A stretch of 54,036 nucleotides of DNA from Halolactibacillus alkaliphilus (GTDB lineage: Bacteria; Bacillota; Bacilli; Bacillales; Amphibacillaceae), in assembly GCF_900115465.1 (NCBI RefSeq), contig NZ_FOWN01000019.1, positions 1-54,036 on the forward strand, written 5' to 3'. The notes beneath the pieces were generated by a model, which worked only from the letters and a program-made list of their open reading frames with translations, ran no database searches and had not been told where the DNA came from. Both the position numbers and the translations under genes were made by a program. This document shows positions 32,423 to 40,246 of this stretch, in pieces. Numbering within the stretch: the first letter of the stretch is position 1; each line of letters begins with the position of its first letter.

Positions 32423-33514
32423 ATGGTACAAGAAAAAGTCACTATTATCAATCCCTTTAAGATTAATATAGACCCGATGGAACGATTATTACTGGTGAAT
32501 TTTGAGGGTGACCCAGATACAATATATATTGGTTTTGAACCTCAGGTATTTAATGATGCCATTCATGGTAAAGGACATTTGGTCATTGGTTGGAGACGAG
32601 ATGGCAAAGTGGATGTCTATCACCAGCCTGGCCTTAAGCTAGAACGACAGACATTTGATATTGTAGGTAAAGGATTAGCAACTATGGTTGAATGTGACTT
32701 TTTTGAAGCTCACTATGAAGTAAATGATGTTGGTGTACACGCATCTTACAATTTTAAAGACGTGGACAATAGACAGATAGTTATTAAAGTGAATGAAAAT
32801 AACCCTAAAAGACGAAAGCCCTTTGGGTTACTTGCTCCTATGGGTGCTGCTGCAGAAAACCCTTCAGCCATGCCTTTAGTGCTTTTACATCACTTTTATT
32901 TTGTTCGAAAGAAGGGCACAGAAATTGACATAAGGATTGAAGATAAGGTGCATAAACCTGATGAGCTTCCGCTGCCTATGGACGGCTCGAAAATGCTATA
33001 CACACGATATAGTCCTGAACCGCTCATCGTCACTTTTAATCCAAATGTAAATGCTGAGATCATTCCATTGGAAGTTAATCTTTATCAAGAAAAACTCAGT
33101 CATGCAGGGTATGATTATGAGTTTGAATGGATTAAAGAGCAACCTATAATAAAGCGCATAATCTGTAAAAATGACACTTATCCAGTGACGTTGTTTTTTA
33201 AAGAAGGTTTTTTTGATATTAGATCATTAAAAAAAGATATAACCATGAAAGGATCCTTTGAAATAGCAGGTAATCCTACTGTGGGTAGTGTAAAGGGACA
33301 TTATACTGTTAAAAAAGATCATAATAAAACTAAAATCACTTTGGTTCCATCCGGAGGATGGAAACCAAGACCTACCAAACTATCGCTTCTTTTCCTTTAT
33401 ACTGTAGCTAAAATGTTTAAAAATTGGCCAAAGACATATGAGTGGACAGCCTATATTCAAGAAAAAGATGAGCCAGTCTATCATATGCAGTCGGTATGGA
33501 AAAGAACATCCTAA
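32423..33514 (+). CDS. Protein of unknown function, 363 residues, beta-rich
   Basis: I do not recognise this protein. The start chosen is ATG 32423 with AAGGAG upstream; a longer in-frame ATG at 32393 lies before that site. It has no signal peptide or membrane segment. The sequence alternates short beta-like stretches (TIYIGFEPQVFND, GHLVIGWRRDGKVDVYHQP, ATMVECDFFEAHYEV) and looks like a two-lobed beta-barrel or lipocalin-like fold. The residues LAPMGAAAENPSAMPLV form a conserved-looking loop. It stands alone between unrelated genes. A candidate promoter (TTGACG near 32324) lies upstream. Confidence 0.7.
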   Translation: MVQEKVTIINPFKINIDPMERLLLVNFEGDPDTIYIGFEPQVFNDAIHGKGHLVIGWRRDGKVDVYHQPGLKLERQTFDIVGKGLATMVECDFFEAHYEVNDVGVHASYNFKDVDNRQIVIKVNENNPKRRKPFGLLAPMGAAAENPSAMPLVLLHHFYFVRKKGTEIDIRIEDKVHKPDELPLPMDGSKMLYTRYSPEPLIVTFNPNVNAEIIPLEVNLYQEKLSHAGYDYEFEWIKEQPIIKRIICKNDTYPVTLFFKEGFFDIRSLKKDITMKGSFEIAGNPTVGSVKGHYTVKKDHNKTKITLVPSGGWKPRPTKLSLLFLYTVAKMFKNWPKTYEWTAYIQEKDEPVYHMQSVWKRTS

Positions 33515-33630
33515 AAGAATGTTATCTAGGATAATAAAGAGCGGCTAAGAGAATACATGCCCGTTATTTGGATCATCTGTATGATGGCTTATAAAAAACG
33601 TGCGTATAATGAAAGTGAGTGAAGTGTCTC

Positions 33631-34491
33631 GTGAAAAAAAATGAACAAATGGTTAAAGCTGATACAATATTAATGGATTTTTTACTCGAGGTATTTGATT
33701 ATAGCCGAAGCAAAGTAAAGGGGTTCTTACAGCGGGGGCAAGTCTATGTCGATGGTCAGTCGGTGACGCAATTTAATCATCCATTAACGGCAGGACAAGT
33801 GGTCGCGATTTCAAAAGAAAAGATTAAAACGTCTAAACTAAAGGGATTAACTATTCTCTATGAAGATGAGGAGTGTCTTGTCGTAAATAAAGTAAGTGGT
33901 CTTTTAACGATTCAAACGAATAAACAATTAAAAGAACTGACTGCTCACCGGCAATTAAGTGAGTATCTTCAAGAGAAAGATCCGCGGGCGAGAGTCTTTA
34001 TCGTGCACCGGCTCGACCGAGACACCTCGGGGGTTTTAGTGTTTGCAAAAAATGAGCGGGCCAAACATATCTTACAGACACATTGGAAAGAACGGGTGAA
34101 AGAACGTCGTTATGTGGCTCTTGTAGAAGGCGTTGTCAAACAAGACAACGCCCAGCTAGAAGATTATTTAGCTGAGTCTAAAACGCACCGGATGTACACG
34201 ACTAAAAATAAATCTGAAGGGATTTATGCCTCGCTCCATTATCAAGTAAAATATCGTGGTAAAAATACAAGTCTACTACACGTGCAGTTAGACACTGGTC
34301 GGAAAAATCAGATCAGGGTCCAACTAAGTGCGGCTGGTTATCCGATTGTTGGCGATAAAAAGTATGGCGCAAAAACAAATCCCATCAAACGTTTAGGCTT
34401 ACATGCTGAGACGATTACTTTTCAACATCCAACAACAGAAAAGCTAGTATCGTTTAGTGCGCCTGTGCCTAAATCGTTCATGGCGACATAA
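33631..34491 (+). CDS. RluA-family pseudouridine synthase
   Basis: A 286-residue enzyme that converts uridine to pseudouridine in rRNA or tRNA. An N-terminal S4 RNA-binding segment (YSRSKVKGFLQRGQVYVDG) is followed by the RluA catalytic domain, with HRLDRDTSGVLVFAKN holding catalytic Asp129, and a C-terminal GRKNQIRVQLSAAGYPIVGD. The start is GTG 33631; other in-frame starts are GTG 33619 and ATG 33649, and no strong ribosome binding site decides between them. TATAAT at 33605-33610 implies a very short leader. The target site cannot be read from sequence. Confidence 0.87.
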   Translation: MKKNEQMVKADTILMDFLLEVFDYSRSKVKGFLQRGQVYVDGQSVTQFNHPLTAGQVVAISKEKIKTSKLKGLTILYEDEECLVVNKVSGLLTIQTNKQLKELTAHRQLSEYLQEKDPRARVFIVHRLDRDTSGVLVFAKNERAKHILQTHWKERVKERRYVALVEGVVKQDNAQLEDYLAESKTHRMYTTKNKSEGIYASLHYQVKYRGKNTSLLHVQLDTGRKNQIRVQLSAAGYPIVGDKKYGAKTNPIKRLGLHAETITFQHPTTEKLVSFSAPVPKSFMAT

Positions 34492-34531
34492 TGAAGAGGG
34501 CTGTATTAAAGAAAGTGAAGGGGGCGAGGAG

Positions 34532-34762
34532 ATGTTTGTATCAATTAAGGAAGCGGCGGCTTACTTAGAAATCAATGAGACCGATTTGCGCAAATTAATT
34601 TTTGATAAGAAAATCAAAGCATTTCATGACGGAGAACAGTATTTAGTGAACACAGCACAGTTCGATACGCATTTAAAAGAAATGGACCGGATTCGCGCGG
34701 ATATTCAAGCGTATCTAGCTGAACCTGTTCCTGAGAGTTTATTTGTAAGAGACGAAGACTAG
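34532..34762 (+). CDS. Small excisionase/MerR-type helix-turn-helix protein
   Basis: A 76-residue protein. The N-terminal 45 residues (VSIKEAAAYLEINETDLRKLIFDKKIKAF) form the winged helix-turn-helix of the excisionase/MerR family, as in excisionase-type DNA-binding proteins. The C-terminus is short, acidic and helical. No effector domain is present. It may be a small DNA-binding regulator or a phage/ICE-type Xis; no integrase is nearby. GGGGCGAGGAG precedes the ATG, 40 bases after the synthase. It is convergent with the SLAP gene. Confidence 0.75.
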   Translation: MFVSIKEAAAYLEINETDLRKLIFDKKIKAFHDGEQYLVNTAQFDTHLKEMDRIRADIQAYLAEPVPESLFVRDED

Positions 34763-34780
34763 CCTCATCGTTTTTTAAAA

Positions 34781-35164
34781 CTATGTATCGATTGACACTA
34801 ACCAACCTTCCGTGAATGCCGTCATTGGCGCTGTGAAAATAATCGTCCATAAGGTCGTCTCTCCTGGGGCTAATGTGAGGGTAGGTATGGTGACAACAAC
34901 AGATTCAGTTGACTTTAATGATGCGGTAAAAGTAGGAACAGAAGCTTCTACTCCTGTATATTGATAGAAGCAAATAATGAGCCGGTGCCCGGCATGGTTT
35001 TTTGCTTGTCTTAGAGGAATCAGTTTACCTGTTGACGCAAATAGATCGATGTCTTCTAAGTAAGATAATTGATTGTTAAGATACGCATGATACAGCGCCT
35101 TGTAGTGATCATAATCAACCGGTGGCAGTTGTTTTTGCCATTTGTCTTGTAAGATGAGTGTCAT
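34781..35164 (-). CDS. SLAP domain-containing protein
   Basis: A 127-residue protein without a signal peptide. The C-terminal part (TLTLAPGETTLWTIIFTAP, then EGWLVSI) matches the SLAP domain, found in proteins linked to accessory Sec and S-layer assembly of Bacillaceae. The N-terminal 50 residues are helical (LILQDKWQKQLPPVDYDHYK). SLAP proteins are usually encoded near secA2; here it is alone. It might be cytoplasmic or use the accessory Sec route. It ends 18 bases from the convergent excisionase gene. Confidence 0.65.
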   Translation of the reverse strand: MTLILQDKWQKQLPPVDYDHYKALYHAYLNNQLSYLEDIDLFASTGKLIPLRQAKNHAGHRLIICFYQYTGVEASVPTFTASLKSTESVVVTIPTLTLAPGETTLWTIIFTAPMTAFTEGWLVSIDT

Positions 35165-35370
35165 TTTTAGGTTACCTCTTCTTCGCGTTCGTGTTTATCT
35201 ACTCAGCATAACATAAAAGAGGCAGTAGAGCTGTCTGAAAAGTAAACATGGTCACGAACATAAAGGTCGATTCATGGTTTATGCGGTGGGCTTGCGACCC
35301 ATTTTAATGTCCTCGTGAGATTTCTCTTTATTATTGTGTTGCCGGGAAGCTTTCTTTTTTTATCTATAAC
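35165..35370. other. Intergenic sequence without a recognised gene
   Basis: Upstream of the SLAP gene this part has short hairpins (TGGG/CCCA near 35287-35302) and a tract of T at 35351-35361. Short stretches read through in some frames without recognisable homology. It may be remnant sequence of a mobile element, since an IS605-like end follows. Confidence 0.35.
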
Positions 35371-35440
35371 AAGCGAGAAGACTCCCGAATCAAGGAATGC
35401 AAGTGAGTAGGTGGGAGATGAATCGCTTTTAGTTAAACGC
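35371..35440 (+). mobile_element. Orphan IS200/IS605-type right end (omega-RNA-like remnant)
   Basis: The stretch begins AAGCGAGAAGACTCCC and, after an imperfect hairpin loop, closes with GGTGGGAGATGAATCGC and TTTTAGTTAAACG. This layout (GAGAAG, a CCC/GGG hairpin, then ATGAATC) is what I expect at the right end of TnpB-type elements, where the omega RNA is encoded. No tnpB or tnpA lies next to it, so it would be a decayed end or scar. Recognition is by pattern only. Confidence 0.4.
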
Positions 35441-35557
35441 CGACTTATTTGTCAGAAGGTTATATTGATTTAAGAAGCCAATGAAAAGCATCTTACGAGT
35501 CGTAGGTGAGATGACTAAATGATAGTTAAAATAGTAACTAACGAAAGTAGGGAGTAT

Positions 35558-36595
35558 ATGACAGCACATACTGTGACATATTTAAAGAACTTAGTAAACA
35601 TTCCTAGCCCATCGGGCTATACCGATGAAGTGATCACTTATGTTGAAAACTTCTTTCAAAACTTAAAACTAGTAACAATGCGCAATAAAAAAGGTGGCCT
35701 CGTCGTTACCTTACCAGGGAAATCATCAGATCAAACACGGATGTTGACAGCCCACGTTGACACACTAGGCGCGATGGTAAAAGAAGTGAAATCAAACGGC
35801 AGGTTAAAACTCGATTTAATCGGTGGTTTTCGCTTTAATTCAATAGAAGGTGAATATTGCACGATTCATACCGCAAGTGGTGAGACTTACACAGGTACCA
35901 TTTTGATGCATCAAACTTCTGTCCATGTTTATAAAGATGCAGGTACTGCCGAACGTAACCAAGACAATATGGAAGTAAGGATTGATGCTGTTGTTAAAAA
36001 TGACAGCGATGTGTTAGAGCGTGGCATCAGCGTAGGAGACTTTGTATCATTTGATCCAAGATTTGAAGAAACGCCATCTGGGTTTATTAAATCTCGGCAC
36101 TTAGATGACAAGGCAAGTGTCGCGATGTTGATGTCAGTTGCAGAGAAGTTAGTAAATGAGGCAATTGTATTGCCGTATACTACCTATTTTCTTATCTCTA
36201 ATAATGAAGAAATTGGCTATGGTGGTAACTCGAATATTCCATCGTCTGTTAGCGAATACTTGGCTGTTGATATGGGCGCAATTGGTGATGGTCAAGCGAC
36301 AGACGAATTTACTGTCTCCATTTGTGCAAAAGATTCAAGCGGTCCTTACCATTATCGTTTGAGACAACACTTAATCGCATTAGCCAATGCGCATGATATT
36401 CCGTATAAAGTCGATCTGTATCCACATTATGGGTCAGACGCTTCTTCAGCTATTCGCGCAGGTCATGATATCATCCACGGATTAATTGGTGCCGGCATTG
36501 ATAGTTCACATGCGTTTGAACGTACACACCGTGACTCAATTAACGCAACTGAACAATTAATCTACCGCTATTTACTTTCGAAAATAATAGACTAA
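35558..36595 (+). CDS. M42 family metallopeptidase (glutamyl aminopeptidase/YsdC-like)
   Basis: A 345-residue cytoplasmic aminopeptidase. The start chosen is ATG 35558, with AGGGAG upstream; ATG 35519 adds 13 residues with no ribosome binding site. Metal and catalytic residues are visible: TAHVDTLGAMV (His and Asp), RHLDDKASVAML (bridging Asp), NNEEIGYGG (catalytic Glu pair), AVDMGAIGDG and the final ligand in GIDSSHAFERTH. M42 enzymes form large tetrahedral dodecamers that trim peptides. It stands alone with its own terminator. The region upstream holds the IS605-type remnant, so expression signals there may have been altered. Confidence 0.88.
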   Translation: MTAHTVTYLKNLVNIPSPSGYTDEVITYVENFFQNLKLVTMRNKKGGLVVTLPGKSSDQTRMLTAHVDTLGAMVKEVKSNGRLKLDLIGGFRFNSIEGEYCTIHTASGETYTGTILMHQTSVHVYKDAGTAERNQDNMEVRIDAVVKNDSDVLERGISVGDFVSFDPRFEETPSGFIKSRHLDDKASVAMLMSVAEKLVNEAIVLPYTTYFLISNNEEIGYGGNSNIPSSVSEYLAVDMGAIGDGQATDEFTVSICAKDSSGPYHYRLRQHLIALANAHDIPYKVDLYPHYGSDASSAIRAGHDIIHGLIGAGIDSSHAFERTHRDSINATEQLIYRYLLSKIID

Positions 36596-36616
36596 CGACG
36601 AATTCTTCTGTAAAAG

Positions 36617-36646
36617 AGACTAAGCAACCACTGTTTAGTCTTTTTT
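36617..36646 (+). terminator. Terminator of the M42 peptidase gene
   Basis: AGACTAA (36617-36623) pairs with TTAGTCT (36635-36641), followed by Ts. Good intrinsic terminator. Confidence 0.75.
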
Positions 36647-36694
36647 GTTATTTATTTAAGCTATGCTGTTTGTTTAGTAAACCCTAACATTTGG

Positions 36695-36714
36695 GTATAC
36701 TGTAGTATACTACA
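36695..36714 (+). promoter_or_regulatory. Overlapping GTATAC/TACTACA palindromes, candidate operator
   Basis: GTATACT-GT-AGTATAC (36695-36710) is an inverted repeat with two-base spacing. TGTAGTATACTACA (36701-36714) is a perfect 14-bp palindrome that overlaps it. Half-sites of this type are used by BlaI/MecI-like repressors. It lies at the -10 region of the diacylglycerol-kinase-family gene. Confidence 0.45.
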
Positions 36715-36769
36715 CATGTTTTATGGTGAGGGTCAACATAGAAATCTAGAGAGGTATTGGGTGAGTGTG

Positions 36770-37663
36770 ATGCAGCGTGCAATGATTATATTAAATCCTT
36801 CTTCAGGTAATGAAGAGGCTAAAAACTATAAAGACTTCATTTGCGATGTTGTGGAATCAAAAGGTTATGATTTGACGATGCGTGAAACGGAAAAAGCACA
36901 TGATGCGACGTTGTTTGCGCGTGAGGCGGCAGAGAAAGGTTATGATTACGTCATAGCTGTTGGTGGAGATGGCACTATAAATGAAGCTGTTTCAGGTCTA
37001 GCAGAACAGAAGTACCAGCCACTGTTTAGCCTCGTTCCGTTTGGCACGGTCAATGATTTTGCAAGAGCAATAGGCGTCCCACTTAAGCCAGAACAGGCTA
37101 TTCAGTGGGTGAAAGAAGCCAATACTGAACAGCTTGCTGATATAGGAAAAATAAACGACCGTTATTTTGTGAATGTTGTTGCTCTTGGAGCAATTGCTGA
37201 GGCGACTTAAGAGGTGGGCGTTGATCAAAAAACACGATTGGGTCGGCTTGCTTATTATATCGAAGGAGCAAAAACGTTGGTAAAACATAACGTCTATCCA
37301 CTGCGTCTGACTTTAGATGGTGAAGTGATTGAAGAAGAGGCGTTTTTAGTTGTGATAGGTATGACACAGTCGATCGCAGGATTTGAAAACATGGTGGTCG
37401 ATGCCGAATTAGATGATGGCTTGATGCACATATTTATCATAAAAGAACTGGCGGGTGTTGACATGGTATCGCTGTTACCTGCGTTGTTAAGTGGTGATTT
37501 AAAAACACATAGACAAGTCACGTACGCAAAAACCAAAGGCGTACGCATCACTTCTACAGAAATATTACATGCAAATATCGATGGAGATAAAGGCGATCCT
37601 CTTCCACTTGAACTTCAAGTGCTTCCGCAACATATCAGACTGCTCGTTAACTCGGTTATATAA
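36770..37663 (+). pseudogene. Diacylglycerol/lipid kinase family protein, interrupted by an in-frame TAA
   Basis: A continuous frame of 297 codons broken by TAA at 37208-37210. The front half has MQRAMIILNPSSG, the GGDGT nucleotide-binding motif in VGGDGTINEAV, and PFGTVNDFARAIGVP. The second half (KTRLGRLAYYIEGAKTL, NMVVDAELDDGLMHIF) is the C-terminal part of the same DagK/YegS fold, in the same frame. The stop replaces what is usually a Tyr codon (EATYEV-like context). Without read-through the protein lacks its second domain and is inactive. This is a paralogue of the YtlR/BmrU/DgkB family. ATG 36770 is favoured; in-frame GTGs lie upstream. An unknown gene follows by 28 bases. Confidence 0.8.
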
Positions 37664-37691
37664 TATATACATCAAGAAAGGAAGTGACACC

Positions 37692-38276
37692 ATGGAAAAT
37701 TGGGTAGATGATTACTTAATAGGCTGGCGTTTAGGTAATGAATTGAAAATATACCGTGATTTTGAAGTGGTTTCATTTATCGGCATTAGAAATCAGTGGG
37801 TTTATACGGTAGATCATTTACTACAAGTTGATGTCGGTCAAATGATTGAATATCAAACAGCGACAGAAACGCTGAATGCCTTAATTAAACTTATTCCTAA
37901 AGATGCATACATTTATATTACATCAACCCCGATTGAATCGGATTTGGCAAACACCCATTTTTACAAAATAAATTTGCCGCTTAGAATTGACTACGCCATC
38001 CAAGTAGGTTTAGGGGTAGCGAGGTCAACGTATGATCGAAAAGAATATTGTTTGTATCCAATCATCTCAGATAAATCAACGAGTACCGAGGATAGAAAAA
38101 CGATCGAGTTATTAAGGCTTAAATTATATACGCAACTTATAAAAGGCAAAACCGCTATTGATCCATCGCTAAGAGCCATTTGGCAATCGGATAAACAACA
38201 GTTAATAAAGTTATTGTTCGCGGATATAGAAGAAGTAACGACGGTTTTAGATCAGTTATTTCTTGAACGCGCATAG
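37692..38276 (+). CDS. Protein of unknown function, 194 residues
   Basis: I do not recognise this protein. ATG 37692 follows GGAAGTG. No signal peptide or membrane segment is seen. The N-terminal 120 residues alternate strands and helices (VDDYLIGWRLGNELKIYRDF, IEYQTATETLNALIKLIP); the C-terminal third is helical and charged. It lies between the broken kinase gene and the GTPase gene with short gaps (28 and 50 bases), so it could form an operon with either. No function is proposed. Confidence 0.7.
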   Translation: MENWVDDYLIGWRLGNELKIYRDFEVVSFIGIRNQWVYTVDHLLQVDVGQMIEYQTATETLNALIKLIPKDAYIYITSTPIESDLANTHFYKINLPLRIDYAIQVGLGVARSTYDRKEYCLYPIISDKSTSTEDRKTIELLRLKLYTQLIKGKTAIDPSLRAIWQSDKQQLIKLLFADIEEVTTVLDQLFLERA

Positions 38277-38326
38277 AGACATCAATGATAGACGCACTAT
38301 GAAATGAATGAAGAGGGGGCGACTTG

Positions 38327-39631
38327 ATGGACAGAGCAACTATAGACGAGCGATTAGATCGGCTAGTGAATATGAGAAATAGTCTAGATCAAGTAATGGA
38401 TACGTTACCGGTAAAAGTACCAGGGGCTGTAAGGGAAACGGTAAAAGAATTGCTTTTTAAAAATGAAGAACTCAATCAATTAATACAAGACATAGTGGAT
38501 CGACGTCCGCCTCGTTTTATTGTTATTGGTAAAACAGGCGTTGGGAAAAGTAGTTTAATCAACGCGATGATCGGACGCTATCTTGCCAAGACATCAGCGG
38601 TAGATATTGGAACGACATCTGTCGCAAGCTATCAATACAGAGATGGTGATCAAACGTTATTTGATGTGATTGATACTCGTGGTCTAAACGAGTCAGAAGG
38701 AGCGCGTGATTCTGCAGAACAGGCACTGAAAAAAGCGATGCAACAATTTGAGCCAGACGCCATTATACTTGTGATGGATGCGACAGACCGAGCAGGAATG
38801 GATGAAGAACTAAAGCAAGTGCAGCTACTCAAACCCTTCATATCGCAATATGTTCCTATCGTGTGTGTGTTAACACATGCGGATCATATAGACCCGGCAC
38901 GTATAAAAGAACCTGAACGTTATCCAGAAGTAAAAGAAGAACGAATAAAAAATAAACGGGCACAAGTTAAACAGTTGATTCGCGACCTAAAACTCTCGAT
39001 TGATGACGTGATTCCTGTGTCTAGTTATATTGAGTGGAGTCATGATGCTCCAGAAACATTAACAACCATCGAACAAAAATATTTAACGATTGATTTCGAT
39101 GGCCGCTACCAAATCGATGAGTTGTTAGACTACTTAGAAGCAACGATCGATTTTCAATCCGCGATACATCTCATGCTTTCAACACGGATCGAACGCGCGA
39201 TTAAATTACTCACAAGAAGGATAATTAAGGTTTTTTCTGGTGTGGCATCAACAGTTGCTTTAACACCAATTCCGGTCAGTGACATGTCTGTTTTAGTGCC
39301 ATTACAATTGTTGATGGTGAGTTTCATTGCGTATGTGAGTGGACGCACGGTCGATAAAAAAATGTTGAGAGATTTTTTAATAAGTATTGGTGGGGTTGGT
39401 TCTCTCGGATACAGTTTTAAATTACTTGCCCAACAAGGCAGTAAATTGTTGAATGTTGTCTTACCTGGTTCGGGTAGTGTTATCTCAAGTGCAATCGCTT
39501 ATTCAGGCACATTCGCGATGGGGAAAGCGGCAGAAGCATACTTCGTAGACCAAGTCAGTAAGAAGGACTTATCTGACATTATGAAAAAAGCAGAACAACA
39601 AGCTAGAACAGCGTTTGAGAATAAAAACTGA
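38327..39631 (+). CDS. Membrane-associated GTPase with DUF697 domain
   Basis: A 434-residue protein. ATG 38327 is chosen after AGAGGGGG; TTG 38324 is an in-frame alternative. The P-loop GKTGVGKSS (residues 68-76), the switch region around TTSVASYQ, motif G3 (DTRG) and G4 (THAD) define a Ras-like/Era-like G domain of the 50S-binding group. Residues about 275-425 form a DUF697 domain with several hydrophobic helices (PIPVSDMSVLVPLQLLMVSF and GSVISSAIAYSGTFAMG), which probably embed in the membrane. Proteins of this type are poorly studied and include YcjF-like relatives. GTP hydrolysis is likely; the biological role is unknown. Confidence 0.85.
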   Translation: MDRATIDERLDRLVNMRNSLDQVMDTLPVKVPGAVRETVKELLFKNEELNQLIQDIVDRRPPRFIVIGKTGVGKSSLINAMIGRYLAKTSAVDIGTTSVASYQYRDGDQTLFDVIDTRGLNESEGARDSAEQALKKAMQQFEPDAIILVMDATDRAGMDEELKQVQLLKPFISQYVPIVCVLTHADHIDPARIKEPERYPEVKEERIKNKRAQVKQLIRDLKLSIDDVIPVSSYIEWSHDAPETLTTIEQKYLTIDFDGRYQIDELLDYLEATIDFQSAIHLMLSTRIERAIKLLTRRIIKVFSGVASTVALTPIPVSDMSVLVPLQLLMVSFIAYVSGRTVDKKMLRDFLISIGGVGSLGYSFKLLAQQGSKLLNVVLPGSGSVISSAIAYSGTFAMGKAAEAYFVDQVSKKDLSDIMKKAEQQARTAFENKN

Positions 39632-39690
39632 ATCTTTAAACATTAAACAAAAGCTAGTTTTTTTTCATAGGACATGCTATAGTAAGAGAG

Positions 39691-39824
39691 CGATGAGCTG
39701 ATTTGCATAAGACGCACACGTCAAAAACGTTGAATGTGGCAACGTGTGTTGCGCCGCAAATAGGTCTGGTTAATTATATTAACCAGATAAACCCTCAATT
39801 CCTTTATGGGATTGAGGGTTTTTT
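39691..39824 (+). ncRNA. Candidate structured small RNA
   Basis: A TATAGT box (39679-39684) precedes about 130 bases of highly structured sequence: an outer stem ATTTGC/GCAAAT; inner GACG/CGTC and ACGTTG/CAACGT hairpins that can swap with CGCACACGT/ACGTGTGTTG; a perfect TCTGGTTAA/TTAACCAGA hairpin (39765-39787); and a terminator AAACCCTCAAT/ATTGAGGGTTT plus Ts (39789-39824). An open reading frame across it has no ribosome binding site and crosses the terminator. The mutually exclusive pairings suggest a regulatory RNA. No known class was recognised. Confidence 0.5.
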
Positions 39825-40246
39825 AATGTTTTTTTATATAATGTTGGTTGTTGGTGAAAAGTTGTTTAAATCATTTAGATTAAATAATGTTGAAAGTGAA
39901 AATGTTTTTTTATTGAAATGATTAGAGGCACGTGGATTTTAAAGAAAAAAACAAATCTTTTTTGAAAGCGCTCTAATTACTGATATAACTGATTAATATT
40001 GATATGTGTTGCGAGTGTTTCATATCAAAAAGGCATGTAATGACGTTTAAGCTTAAAAAATGATGGGTATGGGAATTATAGGGTGAACTGCTTCGGGTCG
40101 TGCGAAGCAGTAATAAATGCTAAAACAAAGAGGAGGATGCGGGACCGGTTAAGCGAACTTTTTGCTTTTATACCATGATTAAAAGGAATCACCTATACTT
40201 ATCTCTTGATTTGAGATGAAAAAAAGTAAAAGGGAGACGATTATTC
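39825..40246 (+). promoter_or_regulatory. Leader region of the amino-acid transporter operon
   Basis: A cre-like TGAAAGCGCTCTAA (39963-39976) lies early in this stretch. An 8-bp hairpin CTGCTTCG/CGAAGCAG (40088-40110), a GGAGG run and a weak AAGC/GCTT hairpin ending in Ts (about 40156-40168) follow. The T-box core motif was looked for and not found. No gene seen. Confidence 0.35.

Noticed and set aside
38327-39631. GTPase as the ribosome-assembly factor Era or Der
   Set aside because: It lacks a KH domain and has a C-terminal DUF697 membrane-type domain; only the G domain is shared.
39703-39921. Open reading frame of 72 codons across the candidate RNA
   Set aside because: It has no ribosome binding site, crosses an intrinsic terminator and shows no recognisable protein features.
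40030-40246. T-box leader before the amino-acid transporter
   Set aside because: The conserved T-box core and a specifier-loop layout were not found.
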